From contig CAJUIJ010000060.1 in the NCBI GenBank assembly GCA_910586175.1, forward strand, positions 2,995 to 13,107: a DNA stretch of 10,113 bases. The letters are read 5' to 3'. The translations under genes were made by a program, and so were the position numbers. This DNA is from an uncultured Muribaculaceae bacterium (GTDB lineage: Bacteria; Bacteroidota; Bacteroidia; Bacteroidales; Muribaculaceae). The notes beneath the pieces were generated by a model, which saw only the letters and a program-made list of their open reading frames with translations, had not been told where the DNA came from and did not search any database. Of the stretch, positions 1-4,957 are shown piece by piece (within the stretch, counting starts at the first letter, position 1; every line of letters starts with the position of its first letter).

Positions 1-73
1 CTATTAGCCCTATTAGCCCTATTAGCCCTATTAGCCCTATTAGCCCTATTAGCCCTATTAGCCCCATTAGCCA
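1..73. repeat. 9-bp tandem repeat (minisatellite), unit TATTAGCCC
   Basis: Seven perfect head-to-tail copies of TATTAGCCC occupy 2-64, followed by one degenerate copy (CATTAGCCA, 65-73) that abuts the DUF4492 ribosome-binding region. The array runs off the left edge, so its true copy number is unknown. Every reading frame is either blocked by TAG or gives a monotonous tripeptide, so I read it as intergenic. A slippage-prone array within about 15 bp of a start codon could alter spacing to an upstream promoter, but that is inference. Confidence 0.95.
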
Positions 74-85
74 AAAAGAAAGAAA

Positions 86-307
86 ATGAAAAAACAGAAT
101 TTCTGGTCAAGAGTAAAGGACCTTTACGTCGACGGTTTCCGAAGCATGACCGTGGGCCGCTATCTCTGGGCCATAATACTTGCGAAGCTCGCAATCCTGT
201 TTCTCGTATTCAAACTCTTTTTCTTTCCAGACCTGCTCCAGCGTGACTACGATTCCGACTCCGAACGTGCCGACGCGGTACGAACCAACCTGACAAAACG
301 GGACTGA
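86..307 (+). CDS. DUF4492 family small membrane protein
   Basis: A 73-residue protein with a basic N-terminus, a conserved-looking stretch around YVDGFRSMTVGRYLW (residues 14-28), one hydrophobic membrane segment at about residues 29-48 rich in Leu/Ile/Phe (ending KLFFFPDLL), and a charged, acidic-then-basic tail. This pattern matches my recollection of DUF4492, a family of roughly 70-80 residues found in Bacteroidetes, where it often lies directly before cydA and cydB of cytochrome bd oxidase. The function is unknown; an accessory role in cytochrome bd is only suggested by that usual neighbourhood. Here no cyd gene follows, because a terminator lies 35 bp downstream. The start at 86 is supported by a purine-rich AGAAAGA just upstream. 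The preceding gene is outside the window. Confidence 0.82.
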   Translation: MKKQNFWSRVKDLYVDGFRSMTVGRYLWAIILAKLAILFLVFKLFFFPDLLQRDYDSDSERADAVRTNLTKRD

Positions 308-342
308 CTCCAAGACTCCCTTTAATAAAATATCAATACTTA

Positions 343-380
343 TGCGCCCCGATTTAAACTCAAACCGGGGCGCACTTTTT
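343..380 (+). terminator. Rho-independent terminator after DUF4492 gene
   Basis: A perfect 9-bp stem pairs TGCGCCCCG (343-351) with CGGGGCGCA (366-374), with a 14-nt loop and a TTTTT run at 376-380. It lies 35 bp after the DUF4492 stop and should end that transcript, so nothing downstream in the window is in the same operon. Confidence 0.88.
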
Positions 381-463
381 ACCAAACACAAGTAAATAAT
401 GCCAATATTTAAGATTTTTAACATTTTTATAACGGAAAAGTGTTAATTTTCACCTTTGAATAT

Positions 464-494
464 TTTGTTTTGAACTTCATATTGACTAACTTTG
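464..494 (+). promoter_or_regulatory. Bacteroidetes-type promoter for a candidate small RNA
   Basis: TTTG (464-467) is followed after 19 nt by TAACTTTG (487-494). This fits the Bacteroidetes primary sigma consensus of TTTG at -33 and TAnnTTTG at -7 with its preferred spacing. It lies in very AT-rich DNA downstream of one terminator, and the only thing it can obviously drive is the gene-free stretch ending at the terminator at 693-726. Expected transcription start is about 498-501. Confidence 0.7.
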
Positions 495-498
495 CAAT

Positions 499-726
499 GT
501 CGATTCAGGGATTTGTGAAAATGTCTGCTTAGGCCCGTGATGATTGGCAAGGATCATCAATGGAAAATAGATAGTATATCGCATATATCGTTTCATTGAC
601 AATTTATTGTTGCATTAGTAAAGTTATGGATTAATAGTATAATTAGAATTAGGACCCACAGTTTGTCACGAAGGATTTCGAGGCATGCTGGAAAACAAAG
701 GCGCCGTGAGGCGCCTTTGTTTTTTT
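499..726 (+). ncRNA. Candidate independent small RNA (about 228 nt), family unknown
   Basis: This segment has both ends of a stand-alone transcription unit: a well-spaced promoter just upstream (464-494) and a strong intrinsic terminator at its 3' end (693-726). It lacks a convincing ORF. Visible pairing includes a perfect 7-bp hairpin TGATGAT/ATCATCA (538-544 with 553-559, 8-nt loop), a short hairpin CGAA/TTCG (670-673 region with 677-680), and a possible long-range closing pair TTTGTGA/TCACGAA (512-518 with 666-672, one G-U). The length and end-to-end pairing would be compatible with 6S RNA, but I see no diagnostic 6S sequence, and the tmRNA T-arm and SRP motifs are absent. A 19-codon ORF (540-599) could make it a small mRNA instead. 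The start is predicted from the promoter and is uncertain by a few nucleotides. Confidence 0.55.
693..726 (+). terminator. Very strong Rho-independent terminator with GUGA tetraloop
   Basis: A perfect 13-bp stem pairs AAACAAAGGCGCC (693-705) with GGCGCCTTTGTTT (710-722). The loop is GTGA, a GNRA tetraloop, and the T run covers 720-726. It has no protein gene within 380 bp upstream, so it most plausibly ends the candidate small RNA. The A-rich left arm means it could also work weakly in the reverse direction. Confidence 0.92.
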
Positions 727-760
727 AGTCATCGCCGGAGGCTTCGCGACCCCAAATCAC

Positions 761-816
761 GGGTCAATGTAAATACCCGGTTGAATTGTTAAAAAGGTTC
801 AATGTAATTACGGTTG
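761..816. repeat. Imperfect direct repeat pair, about 21-23 bp
   Basis: The stretch at 761-783 (core GGTCAATGTAAATACCCGG) recurs with small changes at 796-816 (core GGTTCAATGTAATTACGG). Both copies end in CGGTTG, and the second copy runs straight into the left arm of the large palindrome. The starts of the two copies are about 35 bp apart. Confidence 0.65.
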
Positions 817-911
817 GTGAAATGGAACGGCGATTTCCAATCGCCACTAATGTCAAGATTTGCATGGAGTTATGGGCGATTGGAAATCGCCTTTCCAATA
901 CACCAACCGTA
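809..911. repeat. Large nested palindrome (REP-like inverted repeat)
   Basis: Arms 809-845 and 875-911 are complementary at 34 of 37 positions around a 29-nt spacer. The inner 17 bp of each arm are perfectly complementary, GGCGATTTCCAATCGCC (829-845) and GGCGATTGGAAATCGCC (875-891). Each inner arm is also a palindrome on its own (GGCGATT/AATCGCC with a 3-nt loop), so the element can form either one long hairpin or two small side-by-side hairpins. This double-hairpin design resembles REP/BIME elements. There is no T run after it, so it is not a standard terminator. Confidence 0.85.
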
Positions 912-1049
912 TAGAGCCCCGCTTTAACAACTGCATTTTCACATTGATCCCAAATCCCATCGTCGCGAAGCCTCCGGGAGGGAGGAGCCTCCGGCGACGA
1001 CAACAAAGTATTTTTGCGTTTTTTTCTTCCGTTTTCAAGCTAAATGAGT

Positions 1050-1057
1050 TAATTTTG
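1050..1057 (+). promoter_or_regulatory. Probable -7 element of the murF-alr promoter
   Basis: TAATTTTG matches TAnnTTTG and lies 46 bp before the murF-alr start codon, giving a predicted leader of about 41 nt. No clear TTTG is found 19-21 nt upstream (the DNA there is a T-rich run, 1016-1035), so the -33 part is weak. Confidence 0.5.
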
Positions 1058-1103
1058 CGTAAGTTTAAATCAATTACCCAAGGCCGCACATGGCCACAGA
1101 ACT

Positions 1104-3575
1104 ATGAAACTGTCTGCAAACCAAATAGCCGACATTCTCGGTCTCCCCTCACCCAAGCATCAGCGTGACATACGTCACCTGCTCACCGACTCGCGCTCTC
1201 TCGAATCTCCTGCCGACTCAATATTCTTCGCCATACCGACAGCCGGCAACGATGGCCACCGCTATATCTCCGAACTGTATCGCAAGGGCGTGCGCCTGTT
1301 CGTAGTCAACAAACTGCCGGCCGATGCTTCAGATATGCCGGATGCAGATTTCTTCGTCGTGTCCGACACCATCACTGCCCTGCAACGAATTGCAGCCGCC
1401 CGCCCCGGCTTCAACGGCAATGTGCTCGCCATAACCGGAAGCCGAGGTAAAACCACCCTCAAGGAGTGGATTTTCCAGCTCATGGAACCTCTATCCGACA
1501 TAACCCGCTCGCCCCGCAGCTTCAACTCGCAGATAGGCGTGCCACTCTCGCTTTGGGAACTTGAGGATTCCACTCGTCTCGCCGTGATAGAAGCCGGCAT
1601 TTCGCGACCCGGCGAGATGAAGGCCCTTGCCGACTGCATAGCCCCCGATACCGTAATATTCACCAACATCGGAGAAGCCCATTCCGAGGGATTTGCCGAC
1701 GATAATGCCAAAGCTGAAGAAAAGGCTCTCCTCGCTGCCGGACAATCCACAAAGTGCGTGATATATTGCAAGGAGCACGACCTCATGGCCCGAGCCCTCG
1801 CCAAGGTGGCACCCGACGCAAAGGCCCTTACTTGGTCACTCACCGACCCCTCGGCCTCGCTCTTCATAACAGCCACGCCAATAGAAGGGGGCATGTCGCT
1901 GCAATATATTTATAATGGCATAACCTCGACTCTCGAAGCCCCGCTTGTAAATGTCCCTGACCTCGAAAATGCCGCCAACGCTCTCGCTTTCATGCTTCTT
2001 TCGGGCATAGACCGACAAATCATAGCCGAGCGTTTCAAACACCTGCACAAGATCGGCACACGACTCAATGTGTCGGAAGGTGTGAACGGATGCACCCTGA
2101 TACACGACTCTTACACTTCCGACTTCTCGTCGCTCCGTCCGGCTCTCGACTTCTTGCGGCGCCGCAAGACTCCGCAACAGCAAGCCACTGTAATCCTGAG
2201 TGACCTGCACCACGAATCGGCCGATACCGAGGACCTCTATCACAACATAGCCTGCCTTATCGGCAATGCCGGCATAGACCGGCTCATCGGTGTAGGACCT
2301 GCCATGATGCAGCATCGCGACCTGTTCGGTCCTAACGCACTCTGCTTCCGCGACACAGCAGAACTCCTCCTCTCCCTCTCCACCTCCGACTTCTCCGATG
2401 AGGCGATTCTGCTCAAGGGTTCACCGGAATTCGATTTCGACAACATAGCACGGCTAATTGAAACCCGCACACATGAGACTGTGCTCGAGGTGAACCTCGA
2501 CTCAATCGTGAGCAACTATAACTATTTCCGTCGTCACCTCCCTGTAGGCACGGGCGTGGTGTGCATGGTAAAGGCTTCGGGCTATGGCGCCGGCAGCTAC
2601 GAAATAGCCAAGACGGTGCAGGATTGCGGCGCGGCATATCTCGCCGTAGCTGTGCTTGACGAGGGCATTGAACTGCGCCGCAGGGGCATAACAATGCCTA
2701 TCATGGTGATGAACCCCAAGGTGATGAATTACAAGGCAATGTTTGCCAACCGGCTCGAACCGGAAATCTACTCTTTCGGTATGCTGCGCGACGTCATAAG
2801 GGAGGCCCGCAAGAATGGCATAAAGGATTACCCGATACATATCAAGCTCGACACCGGCATGCACCGTATGGGATTTATCGAGGAGGAGCTTCCCGAACTG
2901 ATGGAGCTGCTCGAAAACTCTCCTGAGGTAAGAGCGAAGTCCACTTTCTCCCATCTTGCCACTGCCGACTGCCCCGACCAGAACGACTACACGGAGCTGC
3001 AGCTCGCCCGATTCCGCCGATATACCGACTATATGCAGTCGCGCTCATCTCACCCGATACTGCGCCACGTGCTAAACACCGCCGGCATATTGCGCTATGC
3101 CGACGAGCATCATTACGATATGGCACGCCTCGGCATAGGGCTATATGGTGCCAACACTCTACCGCACGACATGGAGCGTCCACTCGCCGTAGTCTCAACC
3201 CTGCGCACCACCATCTTCGCAATACGCGACTGGGAGGCCGGCGAGTCAGTGGGATATGCACGCAGGGGGCGTCTGGAGAGGCCATCCCGAATCGCCACAA
3301 TTCCGATAGGATATGCCGACGGCATGAACCGCCACTTCGGCAACGGAGCTATCACGGTACGCGTAAATGGCAAGGATGCTCCCACCGTAGGCAACATCTG
3401 CATGGATGCATGCATGATCGACGTTACCGGCATTGACTGCAAGGTGGGAGACTCCGTGGAGATTTTCGGTCAGGAGGCCCCACTTCAACGACTCGCCGAC
3501 GTGCTCGACACAATACCCTACGAAGTGCTGACCGCAATATCACCACGCGTAAAACGTGTATACTACCGAGAATAA
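1104..3575 (+). CDS. Bifunctional UDP-MurNAc-tripeptide:D-Ala-D-Ala ligase / alanine racemase (MurF-Alr fusion)
   Basis: This 823-residue cytoplasmic protein joins two peptidoglycan-precursor enzymes. The N-terminal MurF part (about 1-455) adds D-Ala-D-Ala to UDP-MurNAc-tripeptide using ATP. It shows DSRSL (29-33), GNDGHRYI (48-55), the P-loop TGSRGKTT (111-118), NSQIGVPLSL (141-150), EAGISRPGEM (163-172) and TNIGEAHSEG (187-196). The C-terminal fold-type III alanine racemase (about 456-823) interconverts L- and D-Ala. It shows the PLP lysine Lys490 in VKASGYGAG, the opposing catalytic tyrosine Tyr718 in SVGYARRG, and GNICMDACMIDVTG near the end. Such fusions are standard in Bacteroidetes, and the length is normal. 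One oddity is DSYTSD (335-340), where canonical MurF has DSYNAN/DSYNSD. The start at 1104 preserves the usual N-terminus, and no stronger in-frame start is seen. The gene appears to have its own promoter, and no terminator is visible after it. Confidence 0.95.
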   Translation: MKLSANQIADILGLPSPKHQRDIRHLLTDSRSLESPADSIFFAIPTAGNDGHRYISELYRKGVRLFVVNKLPADASDMPDADFFVVSDTITALQRIAAARPGFNGNVLAITGSRGKTTLKEWIFQLMEPLSDITRSPRSFNSQIGVPLSLWELEDSTRLAVIEAGISRPGEMKALADCIAPDTVIFTNIGEAHSEGFADDNAKAEEKALLAAGQSTKCVIYCKEHDLMARALAKVAPDAKALTWSLTDPSASLFITATPIEGGMSLQYIYNGITSTLEAPLVNVPDLENAANALAFMLLSGIDRQIIAERFKHLHKIGTRLNVSEGVNGCTLIHDSYTSDFSSLRPALDFLRRRKTPQQQATVILSDLHHESADTEDLYHNIACLIGNAGIDRLIGVGPAMMQHRDLFGPNALCFRDTAELLLSLSTSDFSDEAILLKGSPEFDFDNIARLIETRTHETVLEVNLDSIVSNYNYFRRHLPVGTGVVCMVKASGYGAGSYEIAKTVQDCGAAYLAVAVLDEGIELRRRGITMPIMVMNPKVMNYKAMFANRLEPEIYSFGMLRDVIREARKNGIKDYPIHIKLDTGMHRMGFIEEELPELMELLENSPEVRAKSTFSHLATADCPDQNDYTELQLARFRRYTDYMQSRSSHPILRHVLNTAGILRYADEHHYDMARLGIGLYGANTLPHDMERPLAVVSTLRTTIFAIRDWEAGESVGYARRGRLERPSRIATIPIGYADGMNRHFGNGAITVRVNGKDAPTVGNICMDACMIDVTGIDCKVGDSVEIFGQEAPLQRLADVLDTIPYEVLTAISPRVKRVYYRE

Positions 3576-3579
3576 AATT

Positions 3580-3613
3580 GGAATTTTGAATTTTGAATTT
3601 TGAATTTTGAATT
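3580..3613. repeat. 7-bp tandem repeat GAATTTT
   Basis: Four perfect GAATTTT units run from 3581 to 3608, then a broken fifth (GAATTCC) begins at 3609. The array starts 5 bp after the murF-alr stop codon. The repeated TTTTG could mimic -33 promoter boxes, but no TAnnTTTG box follows at the right distance. Confidence 0.92.
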
Positions 3614-3644
3614 CCGGACTCTCTACTTCCTTCGTCTGCACTCT

Positions 3645-3697
3645 TACTTCTTACCTCGTAACTCTGACTTCTTACCTCTGACTTCTTACCTCTGACC
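3645..3697. repeat. 14-bp pyrimidine-rich tandem repeat TGACTTCTTACCTC
   Basis: Two perfect adjacent copies (3665-3678 and 3679-3692) are flanked by a diverged copy upstream (around 3645-3658) and the first bases of another copy downstream (3693-3697). The array ends 4 bp before the glycosyltransferase start codon, so it occupies the position where a ribosome-binding site would be, and no purine-rich site is present. The + strand is almost free of G. Confidence 0.9.
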
Positions 3698-3701
3698 TAA
3701 A

Positions 3702-4880
3702 ATGCGTAAGGCTCTTTTCCTTTCACACATACCGTTATATCCGGTGATCGGCGGCGACCGCATACGCCTCTCCCAGATGCTCAAGCTTCTATGTCACACT
3801 CACCACACCGATGTGATCTGCATATCACATCACCACGGCAGTGAGCGAAGCATCAAGGGGCTTATTAATGGTGTGGCCAATGAAAAATGGTTCTATGTGC
3901 CGCGATTCAAGAGATACCTCAACGCTGCCAAGACCCTGCTCAACGACCGCCCTGAGCTCGACAACCACTACTGGCACAGGCATGTGCAGCGATACATTGA
4001 CTCCATAGCCGCCGACTATGACGTGATAGTGTGCGGTTCGCCGGCCATGGCCGCATATCTGCGCAATCACTCCGACAAGAATATATATCTTGACTTCACA
4101 GATTCACTAACGCTCAATTATGAGCATGCGACCAATGTGTCGCACGGTCTGAAACGCATCTGGAAACGGTTGAATGCCAAACGCATGCGAAAGTTGGAAC
4201 AACGATACAGGGAGATGTTTGTCAACACTGCCTACATATCCACGCGCGACCGCGACTACATCGGCACCGACACCCGCAAGACCTGCATCGTAAAGAATTT
4301 CGTGGATATGCCGGCCGCCGCACTGACATGCAACCACAACCCTGCGGGCCGCGACATTGTATTCGTAGGCAAGATGAACTATGGCCCGAATATCGAGGCT
4401 TGCAGATATTTCGCGCTTGAGGTATTTCCCAAGGTTAAGATGGCTATACCCGATGCGCAGTTTATCATAGTCGGCACTTCCCCCACTGCAGAAGTCAGGG
4501 ACTTGGCCTCTGCTTCCAATGGCATCACAGTGACCGGACGCGTAGAGAGCCCCTCAGAGTTTTACCGCAGCGCGGCCATTGTCTGCGCCCCGATGGTGTC
4601 GGGGTCCGGTCTCCAGAACAAGATTCTTGAGGCGATGGCTTACGGCTGCGCGGTGGTCACCACTCCAATCGGGGCCGGAGGCTTTACCGAAGTGCCTGAT
4701 TCGTTGGCAATTTGCAATGACTCCGACACCATGGCCAACTCTTGCATCGATTTGCTTAACACCCCTGCAAGACGCGCCGCGCTCGGCAAGGATAACCGAC
4801 ACTTCATCGATACTCATTATTCAGAGCAAGCTGCCCTGCTACAATTTCAGAATTTCATTTGCAATAATCGAAGAGGTTGA
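3702..4880 (+). CDS. Glycosyltransferase, GT4-type (GT-B fold)
   Basis: A 392-residue protein with no signal peptide or membrane segment, probably cytosolic or peripherally membrane-bound, that would move a sugar from a nucleotide donor to an envelope or exopolysaccharide acceptor. The N-terminal half has the acceptor-domain opening LFLSHIPLYPVIGGDRIR (residues 5-22). The C-terminal donor domain shows DIVFVGKMNYGPNIEA (218-233), an IVGTSP loop, an ITVTGRV stretch, and SGSGLQNKILEAMAYG (300-315), with Glu310 in the position of the GT4 donor-binding glutamate. The combination resembles Stp1-like glycosyltransferases (TIGR03087-type), but donor and acceptor cannot be read from sequence. It follows murF-alr after a repeat-filled 126-bp spacer without a terminator, so read-through transcription is possible. 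No other glycan-locus genes are nearby. The promoter of the next gene overlaps its last codons. Confidence 0.88.
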   Translation: MRKALFLSHIPLYPVIGGDRIRLSQMLKLLCHTHHTDVICISHHHGSERSIKGLINGVANEKWFYVPRFKRYLNAAKTLLNDRPELDNHYWHRHVQRYIDSIAADYDVIVCGSPAMAAYLRNHSDKNIYLDFTDSLTLNYEHATNVSHGLKRIWKRLNAKRMRKLEQRYREMFVNTAYISTRDRDYIGTDTRKTCIVKNFVDMPAAALTCNHNPAGRDIVFVGKMNYGPNIEACRYFALEVFPKVKMAIPDAQFIIVGTSPTAEVRDLASASNGITVTGRVESPSEFYRSAAIVCAPMVSGSGLQNKILEAMAYGCAVVTTPIGAGGFTEVPDSLAICNDSDTMANSCIDLLNTPARRAALGKDNRHFIDTHYSEQAALLQFQNFICNNRRG

Positions 4881-4889
4881 GTATCTTTG
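4858..4889 (+). promoter_or_regulatory. Bacteroidetes-type promoter of the nnr-xse operon
   Basis: TTTG (4858-4861) and TATCTTTG (4882-4889) are separated by 20 nt, a good match to the TTTG/TAnnTTTG consensus. The upstream box lies inside the last codons of the glycosyltransferase gene, and the -7 box lies just past its stop codon. Expected start is about 4893-4895, leaving a leader of about 63 nt before the ATG at 4958. It gives the downstream cluster its own transcription start. Confidence 0.75.
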
Positions 4890-4957
4890 CAAGTTGAATT
4901 ACATCAGACGGAGCACAGAGTCAGTCTCTGCACTGCACCCACATCAAACAGGCCAAG

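Larger units (their letters stand above)
731..1000. repeat. Composite inverted/direct-repeat element (MITE- or REP-like), non-coding
   Basis: The edges carry a 15-bp perfect inverted repeat: CCGGAGGCTTCGCGA at 735-749 and TCGCGAAGCCTCCGG at 963-977. Part of the right-hand motif recurs directly as AGCCTCCGGCG at 986-996, again complementary to the left edge (733-743). The right end can also form a local hairpin, TCGTCGC (960-966) with GCGACGA (994-1000). A related CCCCAAATC/TCCCAAATC stretch lies next to each outer motif (about 749-757 and 946-954). Inside are a 22-bp imperfect direct repeat and a large palindrome, both listed separately. No transposase or credible ORF is present. The arrangement suggests a dispersed intergenic repeat, but copies elsewhere in the genome cannot be checked here. 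Confidence 0.6.

Noticed and set aside
1..73. Telomere-like or CRISPR-like array
   Set aside because: TTAGCCC recalls telomere repeats, but the unit is 9 bp, the array is short and it adjoins a normal gene. There are no spacers, so it is not CRISPR.
540..599. 19-codon ORF (MIGKDHQ...) and an 11-codon ORF at 497-532 inside the candidate small RNA
   Set aside because: Both are very short and lack a clear ribosome-binding site, and the second would start at or before the predicted transcription start. Neither resembles a known peptide.
499..692. 6S, tmRNA or SRP RNA assignment for the candidate small RNA
   Set aside because: The size would allow 6S, but I could not build a convincing 6S fold. 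There is no tRNA-like T-arm for tmRNA and no SRP GGAAG/AGCA apical motif, so I left the class open.
731..1000. Insertion sequence
   Set aside because: The inverted ends are present, but there is no transposase or remnant of one, so at most it is a non-autonomous repeat element.
764..1089. Minus-strand ORFs of 78-80 codons across the repeat element
   Set aside because: They arise from the inverted repeats and have no recognisable protein features or ribosome-binding sites.
860..1168. 102-codon + strand ORF overlapping the repeat element and the murF-alr start
   Set aside because: It runs through the palindrome arm and GC-rich repeats, has an irregular composition, and overlaps the well-supported murF-alr start in another frame.
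1262..1894. 210-codon minus-strand ORF inside murF-alr, with other long antisense ORFs
   Set aside because: These mirror the codon bias of the GC-rich sense gene. The translations are Ser/Arg/Ala-rich and show no domain, while the sense frame is unambiguous.
3580..3613. Promoter from the repeated TTTTG boxes
   Set aside because: No TAnnTTTG element occurs 19-21 nt downstream of any of these boxes.
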